Part shown: in pieces, positions 1-5,931 of the stretch | Numbering within the stretch: position 1 is the stretch's first letter | How the letters are laid out: each line of letters begins with the position of its first letter | NCBI GenBank assembly: GCA_024644125.1 | Contig: JAHELQ010000342.1 | Coordinates: 1 to 6,182, forward strand | Origin: Candidatus Aminicenantota bacterium | Lineage (GTDB): Bacteria; Acidobacteriota; Aminicenantia; UBA2199 | Length of the DNA: 6,182 nt | Reading direction: 5' to 3' | Notes under the pieces: model-generated | The model's database searches: none | Seen by the model: only the letters and a program-made list of their open reading frames with translations | What the model was told of the DNA's origin: nothing | Translations under genes and position numbers: made by a program

Positions 1-1
1 T

Positions 2-1570
2 TCATCTCTCAATCTCTTTGAGCTTTTGGGCCATTTTGACCTGGAGGTCGGAGAGTTCTTTTTGCAAGGTGTCGATTTCTTGTTGTAGGGCGTCGATATC
101 GATCTCTTCTTCCTCTTCGAAAGTGTCCACGTAGCGGGGGATATTGAGGTTGAAGTCGTTTTCGGCGATCTCTGATATATCCGCTGTGTGGGCGTATTTT
201 TCAAGTTCTTTGCGTTCTTTGTAGGCCCGCATAATCTTCGCGATGTGTTCGGCGGAGAGGGTGTTGCGGTTTTTGCCCGGGACGAACTCGCGGCCGGCAT
301 CTATAAACAGCACATCCTTGCGGTCTTGTTTGGCTCCGCCCCGTTCCCGCGATCGGTCGAAAACCATTATCGCCACAGGTATGTTGGTGGTGGGGAATAA
401 ATTGCCAGGGAGTCCGATCACCGCGTCCAGAAGGTTTTCCTCGATCATTCTCTGGCGGATGCGACCCTCGGCCGCGCCGCGGAACAACACACCGTGGGGA
501 ACCACCACTGCCACGCGCCCCTCCTTTTCGAGCGCGATCTCCACCATATGGGTGATAAACGCCCAATCGCCCTTGCTTTTGGGAGGGACGCCGCGCCAGA
601 AGCGGTTGAATTGGTCGTTCTCGGCGTTCTCGGCTCCCCACTTGTCAAGGGAGAACGGAGGATTGGCCACAACGCGATTGAACTTCAGCAAACGGTCATC
701 CTTCACCAACATAGGTCCGTTCAATGTGTCGCACCATTCTATGCGGGCGCTATCAAAACTGTGCAAGAACATGTTCATGCGGCAGAGCGCCCAGGTGCTG
801 CCGTTCGACTCCTGGCCGAACAGGGAGAAATTGCGGTCGCCAACCTCTTTGGCCGCCTGGATCAACAGGCCGCCGGAACCGCACGCTGGATCGCAAATAC
901 GGTCGCCGGGACTGGGTTCCGCCAATTTGGCCACCAATTCCGTCACCTGCAACGGGGTGAAAAACTCTCCGGCTTTCTTGCCGGAATCAGAAGCGAAGCG
1001 TTCGATCAAATATATATATGTGTTGCCGATCACATCCTCGGACACGAGACTGGGCTTCATGTTCAACTGCGGCTTGTGGAAGTCTTCCAGCAACTGCTTC
1101 AAGCGGCGGTTGCGGTCCCTGGTCTTGCCGAGGTGGGCTTCGCTGTTAAAGTCGATATTGCGGAAAACCCCTTCCAATTTAGCCTTGTTGAAGGTCTCGA
1201 TATTGTACAGAACGATATTGAAAAGCTCGCCGATATTGGCCGCCCCCCTGCGCTCGTAAAGGCTGTAATAGGTGGCGGGAAACATGTCCTTAACGGTTTC
1301 TTCGCCGGTCTCGAAGTTCCTTTCGGTTAATTTCACATCCGGGAGGACAAAGCGTTCGAGTTCGAGCTTGCGTCTGATGCGGGCGTCGTCATCGCCGAAT
1401 TGTTGGCGGTAGTTTTCGTAATGATCCTGCCAGACATCGGAGATGTATTTCAAAAACAGCATCACCAGGATGTAGTCTTTGTATTGTGCGGGGTCCACAA
1501 CCCCTCTGAAGGTGTCGCACGCCGCCCACGCCGCGTTATTGATGTCATTCTGGTCGATCTTGTCGCTCAT
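2..1570 (-). CDS. hsdM: Type I restriction-modification system DNA methyltransferase subunit (HsdM)
   Basis: This is the modification subunit of a type I restriction-modification complex. It transfers a methyl group from S-adenosylmethionine to adenine in the recognition site set by HsdS. The 522-residue product has an HsdM N-terminal helical domain (about 8-145). The methylase core follows, with EFFTP (202-206), the SAM-binding motif DPACGSGG (227-234) and the catalytic N6-adenine motif NPPF (303-306). The C-terminus is acidic then coiled-coil (about 484-522), as expected for contact with HsdS. The chosen start has AAGGAG at 1579-1584, eight bases upstream. An in-frame ATG further upstream (1681) would start before the predicted transcript start near 1615 and would add 37 residues unlike the family. 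The TGA stop overlaps a potential ATG at 5-3, suggesting a translationally coupled hsdS or hsdR beyond the left edge. No frameshift or missing motif is visible, so the enzyme looks intact. Confidence 0.96.
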   Translation of the reverse strand: MSDKIDQNDINNAAWAACDTFRGVVDPAQYKDYILVMLFLKYISDVWQDHYENYRQQFGDDDARIRRKLELERFVLPDVKLTERNFETGEETVKDMFPATYYSLYERRGAANIGELFNIVLYNIETFNKAKLEGVFRNIDFNSEAHLGKTRDRNRRLKQLLEDFHKPQLNMKPSLVSEDVIGNTYIYLIERFASDSGKKAGEFFTPLQVTELVAKLAEPSPGDRICDPACGSGGLLIQAAKEVGDRNFSLFGQESNGSTWALCRMNMFLHSFDSARIEWCDTLNGPMLVKDDRLLKFNRVVANPPFSLDKWGAENAENDQFNRFWRGVPPKSKGDWAFITHMVEIALEKEGRVAVVVPHGVLFRGAAEGRIRQRMIEENLLDAVIGLPGNLFPTTNIPVAIMVFDRSRERGGAKQDRKDVLFIDAGREFVPGKNRNTLSAEHIAKIMRAYKERKELEKYAHTADISEIAENDFNLNIPRYVDTFEEEEEIDIDALQQEIDTLQKELSDLQVKMAQKLKEIER

Positions 1571-1621
1571 GTTCCGTACTCCTTCGTTTTTTTTTGACAA
1601 GTTTCCATGGTGTTTGCAATT

Positions 1622-1650
1622 ATTGTACAAAGTAAAAAAATGTTTGTCAA
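1622..1650 (-). promoter_or_regulatory. Sigma70-type promoter of hsdM
   Basis: Reading the minus strand, a perfect -35 TTGACA (1650-1645) is followed after 17 bases by the -10 TACAAT (1627-1622). Transcription would begin near 1615, giving a leader of about 45 bases. The leader carries an A9 run directly before the AAGGAG site. An 8-base palindrome TTGTACAA (1623-1630) overlaps the -10 box and could be an operator. Confidence 0.75.
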
Positions 1651-1672
1651 TCGGAGGATAGAAGGGGATAGG

Positions 1673-1715
1673 GACCGCCACGGACGTTATGTTTCTTGCG
1701 GTGGCCGTGCCGGTC
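1673..1715 (-). terminator. Hairpin after the 423-residue protein gene, terminator candidate
   Basis: GACCGCCACGG (1673-1683) pairs with CCGTGCCGGTC (1705-1715) in 10 of 11 positions around a 21-base loop. It begins 16 bases after the stop of the secreted-protein gene and ends before the hsdM promoter, the position expected of a terminator. On the minus strand it is followed by a pyrimidine-rich stretch, not a clean U-tract, so efficient intrinsic termination is uncertain. It may only protect the 3' end. Confidence 0.4.
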
Positions 1716-1730
1716 TGTGCAAGTTTATGT

Positions 1731-3002
1731 TCAGTAGCCGAAGGTGGTTTTGCGAAAGCCGCGGCTCCACATGTAGGTGTTGAAGGTCATGCGGTTGACT
1801 TCCATCATGACGTTATGACTCACCATGCTCATGGGTTTTTTGGTTTCACTGGCGGAGGATGAGGCGGATTGTGATTGGACCGGGGGGGTCAGTTTGGCCA
1901 ATTGGCGTTTGAGGGTTTGTTGTTCTTTGGCTGTACCGTAGCGTAGGATTGTGCGGGCGGTAATCCAGATACCGGGAGCTGTCAGGACTGCCTGGCGTTC
2001 TTCGGTGGAGAAGCGGCTCCAGGCGGCGACCAGATTTTTTTTTATGGCGGCTGCTGAGACTGTGCCGTTCTTGTTTAATTGGGCAGAAAACACCATCAAT
2101 TCGCTGTAGGCGGTGGCGGCCATGTAGGTCAACGGCGGCGGGCCTGAGGCCAACGGGCGGGTCTGGTTGTCCAGGTGTTTCTGGATGGCGGATACCGAGG
2201 GATCCGAAGCGATTGATTCTTCCAGCCATTGGCGGATGGTTTGTTCGAGCGTGGAGCGCAATTCCTCCAGTCGCTGCTGATTTGCTGCCAGGATCATCTT
2301 CACCAGGTTTGGATAGGCGTCGAATTTTTTGAGTTCTTCAGAAGATTTGCCGCGCCAACCGTCGAGGAGCCGCTTCTCGATGTCCTGTTCGTCCTGTTGG
2401 GGAAGGGGGGCGCCCAACGCGAATTCCAGCACGAACATGAAGGCATGCGCGTTTTTTGTCAATTGGGATGATTCCGATTCCGAAGCCGGAGATGGTTCGT
2501 TGCCTGTCCCTTTCAGGGATTTGATGAGGGTGGTGAGGGTCGATACGGCGGTTTGGCGGTCATAGCCTTTGGCGGGTCCTGAATGAGAGAACCACACTGC
2601 CTGGTCGTTGTCTGTGATCACAAACGCATCGCCGGCACGCGCGGTTCCGTCTTGAGTGTGGCTGATGGTGAGGTAGACGGAATTGGAACCGCTGGAGTTC
2701 GTGGCGCCCAGGGCGAGGTCCGGGTAGTCTTTCTTCAGCATACGGCCCAACTCCTTCGCCATCGCGCCCGCGCTCTTCCCGGATGCATCGGATACCGCCA
2801 GGATGATCAACTTCCGGCCGGCGCCAGGTTCCGTGATTTCGATGGACGAGTCGTTTTCGACAACCTGCCAACCGGCGGGATATGTGAATGTGAAGGAATT
2901 GTCGCGGGAGACATAGGTGTCCCACGAGCCGGCCGCCGGAAGGTCGAGATAAATGGCTACCAGTGACAGAACAATGAGGATGGAAACGATTGTTTTATTC
3001 AT
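1731..3002 (-). CDS. Secreted protein with PsbP/DUF1795-like N-terminal domain and unknown C-terminal domain
   Basis: I do not recognise a named gene. The 423-residue product starts with a Sec signal peptide: a hydrophobic stretch at 5-19 and a likely cleavage after PAA (22-24), so the mature protein should be periplasmic or extracellular. Residues about 28-165 resemble the PsbP/DUF1795 alpha-beta fold, with the hallmark 'FTFTYPAGWQV' near 37-47 and a closing amphipathic helix (about 148-164). An acidic, Ser-rich linker (165-181) leads to a helical domain (about 183-372) with no motif I can assign. A Ser-rich spacer (about 376-387) and a Met/Asn-rich, aromatic-ending tail (about 390-423) follow. 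AAGGAG (3008-3013) lies five bases before the ATG, and a promoter lies just upstream. It is transcribed as its own unit between the RiPP precursor and hsdM. The PsbP-like call rests on pattern memory only, and the function is unknown. Confidence 0.88.
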   Translation of the reverse strand: MNKTIVSILIVLSLVAIYLDLPAAGSWDTYVSRDNSFTFTYPAGWQVVENDSSIEITEPGAGRKLIILAVSDASGKSAGAMAKELGRMLKKDYPDLALGATNSSGSNSVYLTISHTQDGTARAGDAFVITDNDQAVWFSHSGPAKGYDRQTAVSTLTTLIKSLKGTGNEPSPASESESSQLTKNAHAFMFVLEFALGAPLPQQDEQDIEKRLLDGWRGKSSEELKKFDAYPNLVKMILAANQQRLEELRSTLEQTIRQWLEESIASDPSVSAIQKHLDNQTRPLASGPPPLTYMAATAYSELMVFSAQLNKNGTVSAAAIKKNLVAAWSRFSTEERQAVLTAPGIWITARTILRYGTAKEQQTLKRQLAKLTPPVQSQSASSSASETKKPMSMVSHNVMMEVNRMTFNTYMWSRGFRKTTFGY

Positions 3003-3021
3003 GACATCTCCTTAGGAAGGA

Positions 3022-3035
3022 TCGATTATAATCGA
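3022..3035. promoter_or_regulatory. 14-base palindrome over the -10 box, possible operator
   Basis: TCGATTATAATCGA is perfectly self-complementary and covers the -10 hexamer of the secreted-protein gene, where a bound repressor would block polymerase. Its half-site CGATT/AATCG recurs in the inverted repeat at 3392-3407. Part of the symmetry comes from the TATAAT box itself, so chance is possible. Confidence 0.3.
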
Positions 3036-3053
3036 GATGTGTGGAATAATCAA
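3025..3053 (-). promoter_or_regulatory. Sigma70-type promoter of the secreted-protein gene
   Basis: On the minus strand, TTGATT (3053-3048) and a perfect -10 TATAAT (3030-3025) are separated by 17 bases. Transcription would start near 3018, leaving a leader of about 15 bases that contains the AAGGAG site. A perfect 14-base palindrome TCGATTATAATCGA (3022-3035) covers the -10 box and could be an operator. The -35 lies immediately beside the U-tract of the upstream terminator. Confidence 0.7.
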
Positions 3054-3055
3054 TC

Positions 3056-3101
3056 AAAAAAATTAAGATGCGGCCGGATGCGGCGCCACCGATTCCGGCC
3101 G
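3056..3101 (-). terminator. Intrinsic terminator of the RiPP precursor gene
   Basis: On the minus strand, CGGCCGGA (3101-3094) and TCCGGCCG (3078-3071) form a perfect 8-bp GC-rich stem with a 15-base loop. A T-rich run TTAATTTTTTT (3066-3056) follows closely. This is a classic rho-independent terminator starting 28 bases after the precursor stop. It separates the precursor transcript from the next minus-strand gene. Confidence 0.85.
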
Positions 3102-3129
3102 TGTGATCGTGACTATTATATCCGTTTGG

Positions 3130-3348
3130 TTAGCAAATAAGGCAGCTCAATTCGCAGGTTTCCCGGCCTGAACAACCCGCGGTCTGACATGGGAAAGCCG
3201 AGCAGCCTTCGTCGTAGCAAGTGGGGCCGATACAGGTGGGAACGCCGCCGGTGATTCCACCTTTGACGCGGCTCAATTGTTTGCCGCTCAAATTGGAAAC
3301 AGTCTGTTTGGAGAGTAAAAGTTTTCCGGTGATTTTTTTGGTTTTCAT
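3130..3348 (-). CDS. Cysteine-rich RiPP precursor peptide, class I lanthipeptide-like leader
   Basis: This 72-residue peptide looks like the ribosomal precursor of a modified natural product. The leader (1-31) has the 'KLLLSKQTVSNLS...VKGG' pattern (9-31) typical of class I lanthipeptide precursors with double-glycine cleavage, so processing after Gly31 is likely; a second GG is at 34-35. The 41-residue core has eight Cys (39, 44, 49, 54, 59, 65, 69, 72) and eight Ser/Thr (33, 38, 43, 50, 56, 60, 64, 68), which would allow several thioether rings. The first five Cys are exactly five residues apart. AAGGAG (3356-3361) lies seven bases before the ATG, with a good promoter upstream and a strong terminator downstream, so it is a monocistronic unit. 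No modifying enzyme or transporter is in the window. Radical SAM thioethers (sactipeptide/ranthipeptide) or disulfides are alternatives to lanthionines. Confidence 0.85.
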   Translation of the reverse strand: MKTKKITGKLLLSKQTVSNLSGKQLSRVKGGITGGVPTCIGPTCYDEGCSAFPCQTAGCSGRETCELSCLIC

Positions 3349-3391
3349 AATATTACTCCTTTTTTTTAGAATCCTTTAGAGGCCTTGTTAT

Positions 3392-3407
3392 CGATTGAGA
3401 TCAATCG
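3392..3407. repeat. Inverted repeat in the RiPP precursor leader, operator or RNA hairpin
   Basis: CGATTGA (3392-3398) and TCAATCG (3401-3407) are perfect inverted heptamers separated by two bases. The site lies just downstream of the predicted precursor transcription start (about 3412). It could be a repressor operator or, as RNA, a 6-bp hairpin with a 4-base loop in the 5' leader. Confidence 0.5.
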
Positions 3408-3418
3408 TGAGAAATTTT

Positions 3419-3447
3419 ACTTTACACATTTTCACATCAAATGTCAA
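3419..3447 (-). promoter_or_regulatory. Sigma70-type promoter of the RiPP precursor
   Basis: On the minus strand a perfect -35 TTGACA (3447-3442) is followed after 17 bases by -10 TAAAGT (3424-3419), a 4 of 6 match. The start would be near 3412, giving a leader of about 64 bases that carries an inverted repeat and an A8 run just before the ribosome site. Confidence 0.65.
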
Positions 3448-3660
3448 CCTCCCCTCGGTTGCTTTACTATTGCCAGATTGTAAAAAATGTTACCCCCCGG
3501 CCAATGGGGCTTTACAGACCGGATCGGGCGAATGTTCATTCTTGGACGTTGTTATGGGGGGATCCAGCGTATGGGAAACAGTAATTATTTTTACTATTTT
3601 TTATGTCCGGAGATTGGGGTATAGTGAAATATTGAATGTGGCGATGATTGGACAAAATAG

Positions 3661-3666
3661 TATAAT
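3661..3666 (+). promoter_or_regulatory. Candidate -10 box of the mutase gene
   Basis: A perfect TATAAT stands 21 bases before the GTG start. A start near 3673 would leave a leader of about 15 bases that still includes the GGGAG site. The -35 region at the right spacing (3638-3643, GTGGCG) does not match consensus, so the promoter may be weak, activator-dependent or elsewhere. Confidence 0.35.
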
Positions 3667-3675
3667 GACCTCTTT

Positions 3676-3680
3676 GGGAG
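3676..3680 (+). promoter_or_regulatory. Ribosome binding site fixing the GTG start of the mutase
   Basis: GGGAG ends seven bases before the GTG at 3688. This supports GTG as the start codon. The next part of the frame already encodes the first strand of the B12-binding domain, so a later start would damage the fold. Confidence 0.6.
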
Positions 3681-3687
3681 TACGGTC

Positions 3688-5637
3688 GTGAACTCCAGGG
3701 AAGAGTTTTGCCTCTTGATCGGCAGCATCGGCGATGATTCCCATTCGGTTGGCATGGCGCTATTGGAAATCGCGTTCCGCGAAGCCGGGTTCGCGGTGAA
3801 GAATTTGGGAATCCTCAACACTCTGGACGATTTTTTTCTTCAAGCCCCCCGGTTCGACGCAGTCTTCATCTCCTGCATGAATGGTCACGCGGATTTGTAT
3901 TTCAACGATTTCCCCCGCCGGTTGCGGCAATTCACTAAAACCTATTCTGATTCCCGGGTCTGGTATCTGGGTGGCAATCTCTCGTTACGCGACGATTTTG
4001 ATGGTATTATGCGCAAATACCTGGGCATGGGATTTGATTTTGTGGCTCCAAAACCATTGCCCTGCGAAGAGATCATCGAGCGGACAATTCGTCATCTGGG
4101 CAAAAAGAAGGCGCGGCTCCCAAAACCCAGGGATCTCGATGAGCGGCCTCCGCCGGCGGAAGAGTTATCTCTGGACGAAGTGGATGATCTTCCGCTCTCC
4201 AACCTGGAGTTTGAAGCGATGCGGGCGATCGTGCTCGATTCCTGGCCCTCCGGCGCCGCGGTCAGGGACGCGGCGGTAAAAGCCAATCATGGCCGTCCTG
4301 AGAAAAATCTTTCCCAACTACTCCTGTCCCGCAATGGCGACGGCGCCCTTCCATTGCTTCAACCGCGAACAGGCGTTGCCCATGTGGGAGACGAAATCGA
4401 CATCCTGCTCCACCTCCGCCGCAACGGCCTCGATATTTCATCGATCCAATTGGATGCCGCCAGTCGGAAAAAAATGTTCCACAAAGCCGAAGAGGGCGTA
4501 GGTAGAACCCTTGCCGGCGGCGCTTCCTGCTTGAACGGCTTTCCCGTTCCTGTTCATGGAGTGGAGGGGATCCGGCGGATTGTGGAAGCCATCGATACTC
4601 CGTTCCAGATCAGAGCCGGTTCGCCGGATCACCGGTTAGTTTACGAGATCGGCCTGGCGGGCGGAGCCAGTTCTCTCGAAGGCGGCTTCCTCTGTTACCT
4701 GTTGCCCTACGACAAGCACACATCGCCGCTGGAAAGTTCGCTCTATTGGAAATACGTTGATACATTGGCGGGCCTGTACCGCCGGAAATACGGAATCACC
4801 ATCAACCGGGAATACTTTGGACCCCTGACCTGTTGTTTGATGGAGCCGACGATTCCCATTTGCATCAATATCATCGAAGCGATCCTATCTGCCAAAGCGG
4901 GCGTCGCCTGCGTCAGCGTCGGCCTCGCTGAACAGGGCAACCGCGTCCAGGATATCGCCGCCCTCCAGGTACTCGACAAGATGACCCGTCGCTATCTGGA
5001 AAAACACCAATGTACAGGAGTCGCGGTTTCCACCGTGTATCACCAATACATGGCGGCGTTTCCCCGCCGGTTAGACAAAGCCATGGACGTGATTTTCCAA
5101 TCTTCCATTACAGGCGCTTTATCCGGCGCGTCCCGCGTGATGACCAAAACCTTTGTCGAAGCGCACCACATCCCCACCAAAGAGGATAACGCCCGGAGCC
5201 TCGCATTGTGCCGCCAGGGCATGTTGGCATCATCGCGATACACCGTCGATCACGAAGCCGTAACAACGGAGGCGCGATTTCTGGAGCGGCAAGTGGAATG
5301 TGTGATGGACGCGATCGAGGCTCTTGGTCGCGGTTCTATTACCAGAGGAGCCATCCGGGCGGTGGAATCAGGTTTGCTCGATGTCCTCTGGTCCCCCAAC
5401 CGCCACAACGCCAACAAACTTCTGGCAGTACGCGATACCGCCGGCGCCATCCGTTTCATCAACCCTGAAATCCTTCCCTTCCCCGCCGACATCATCGACC
5501 GCCACAAAGAGGCCGTGCACCGGCGCATGACCGCCCAACGGCAGAGTAGAATCTTCAAACTCATCGAGACCGACCTCACCCGCGTTTGGCAAGACGGCAT
5601 CGGGCAGTGGCCCCTCGACGCCGGGTACCTCTCCTGA
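3688..5637 (+). CDS. Single-chain cobalamin-dependent glutamate mutase-like enzyme (S-E fusion)
   Basis: The 649-residue protein joins both subunits of glutamate (methylaspartate) mutase, which uses adenosylcobalamin radicals to interconvert L-glutamate and threo-3-methylaspartate. Residues about 6-138 are the B12-binding S domain: DSHSVG (17-22) with His19 as the lower cobalt ligand, Ser62 of the SxL-type loop, and GGN (95-97). A charged, Pro-rich linker (about 139-165) leads to the TIM-barrel E domain (about 168-640). Compared from memory with the Clostridium cochlearium E chain, the carboxylate-binding arginines align with Arg227 (QPRTGV), Arg260 and Arg309, the active-site Glu/Tyr with Glu331, Tyr337 and Tyr341, and cofactor-contact residues with Met455, Lys487 and Glu491. 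One notable change is His to Ala310 beside Arg309. In classical operons S and E are separate and flanked by mutL/glmL and methylaspartate ammonia-lyase; neither is here. Fused or free-standing forms may serve specialised metabolism, and a related amino-acid substrate cannot be excluded. Confidence 0.92.
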   Translation: MNSREEFCLLIGSIGDDSHSVGMALLEIAFREAGFAVKNLGILNTLDDFFLQAPRFDAVFISCMNGHADLYFNDFPRRLRQFTKTYSDSRVWYLGGNLSLRDDFDGIMRKYLGMGFDFVAPKPLPCEEIIERTIRHLGKKKARLPKPRDLDERPPPAEELSLDEVDDLPLSNLEFEAMRAIVLDSWPSGAAVRDAAVKANHGRPEKNLSQLLLSRNGDGALPLLQPRTGVAHVGDEIDILLHLRRNGLDISSIQLDAASRKKMFHKAEEGVGRTLAGGASCLNGFPVPVHGVEGIRRIVEAIDTPFQIRAGSPDHRLVYEIGLAGGASSLEGGFLCYLLPYDKHTSPLESSLYWKYVDTLAGLYRRKYGITINREYFGPLTCCLMEPTIPICINIIEAILSAKAGVACVSVGLAEQGNRVQDIAALQVLDKMTRRYLEKHQCTGVAVSTVYHQYMAAFPRRLDKAMDVIFQSSITGALSGASRVMTKTFVEAHHIPTKEDNARSLALCRQGMLASSRYTVDHEAVTTEARFLERQVECVMDAIEALGRGSITRGAIRAVESGLLDVLWSPNRHNANKLLAVRDTAGAIRFINPEILPFPADIIDRHKEAVHRRMTAQRQSRIFKLIETDLTRVWQDGIGQWPLDAGYLS

Positions 5638-5772
5638 AAATGGGAAAAGTTCCTCCGCCTTCTCCAACAATTTTTGGCTCCCATGGGGCACCTGTAGTAT
5701 GTATTATTGTTTGGTTTTTTCGGTTTTCACAAAAAAAACGAATGGAAAGTGGTTAAAATTTGAAACTTAAAC

Positions 5773-5778
5773 TATAAT
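5773..5778 (+). promoter_or_regulatory. Candidate -10 box upstream of the zinc-ribbon gene
   Basis: A perfect TATAAT lies in an AT-rich context. The best -35 at 17-base spacing (5750-5755, TGGTTA) matches consensus at only 3 of 6 positions. If used, the transcript would carry a leader of roughly 145 bases containing the GC-rich structured stretch. Confidence 0.3.
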
Positions 5779-5800
5779 AGTTTTCAGGAACCAAATGAAG

Positions 5801-5862
5801 GGCCGGACGAGCAATCACCTCTCCCCCCCCGGCGGCCTCCATGGCTCGCCCCCCGCCCGGCC
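5801..5862 (+). other. GC-rich stretch with stem-forming potential
   Basis: GGCCGG (5801-5806) can pair with CCGGCC (5857-5862), and CGAGC (5808-5812) with GCTCG (5844-5848), with an asymmetric bulge between them. A run of eight C (5823-5830) sits in the loop. It could be a terminator-like element for the mutase, being followed by TTCTCTT, or a structured leader of the next gene. Confidence 0.3.
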
Positions 5863-5931
5863 TTCTCTTAAAATCTGATCGAGGGCAAAGGAAACTATAG
5901 GTAAAAGGAGTCTCACGGTTTTTTTGCATCG

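Larger units (their letters stand above)
3349..3687. other. Divergent intergenic region between RiPP precursor and mutase
   Basis: These 339 bases separate two divergent genes. The left third holds the precursor ribosome site, inverted repeat and promoter. The right end holds a -10 box and the GGGAG ribosome site of the mutase. The middle (about 3450-3640) has short C and G runs and AT-rich stretches. I see no gene, tRNA or riboswitch there, and in particular no cobalamin riboswitch core. Confidence 0.7.
5638..5931. other. Intergenic region downstream of the mutase
   Basis: No convincing gene is seen. The left part is AT-rich with T and A runs (5711-5738) but no clear intrinsic terminator for the mutase. 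A TATAAT stands at 5773-5778. A GC-rich, C-run-containing stretch follows (5801-5862), then an AAAAGGAG motif (5903-5910) 21 bases before the next ATG. Confidence 0.6.

Noticed and set aside
243..1330. Long plus-strand open frames of 338 and 278 residues
   Set aside because: Both lie antisense to hsdM, which has unmistakable methylase motifs. Neither has a recognisable domain or a sensible ribosome site.
1571..1681. Longer hsdM start at 1681 adding 37 residues
   Set aside because: It would begin upstream of the predicted promoter and start site, and the extra residues are Asn/His/Lys-rich and unlike HsdM. The start at 1570 has a well-placed AAGGAG.
3640..3655. Sigma54 -24/-12 promoter suggested by TGGCGATGATTGG
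   Set aside because: The spacing between GG and the second element is wrong, and the GC of the -12 element is missing.
3349..3687. Cobalamin riboswitch upstream of the B12-dependent mutase
   Set aside because: A GGGAAAC string occurs near 3573-3579, but the conserved B12-box and core helices are not found. Mutases that use B12 are also not usually controlled this way.
3395..3691. 98-residue plus-strand open frame in the divergent intergenic region
   Set aside because: It overlaps the precursor promoter and the mutase start, has no ribosome site, and its composition looks non-coding.
5795..5878. 27-residue plus-strand open frame after a TATAAT box
   Set aside because: It runs through the C-rich structured stretch, is Pro/Gly/Ser-rich as low-complexity DNA would give, and only a weak AGGA precedes it.
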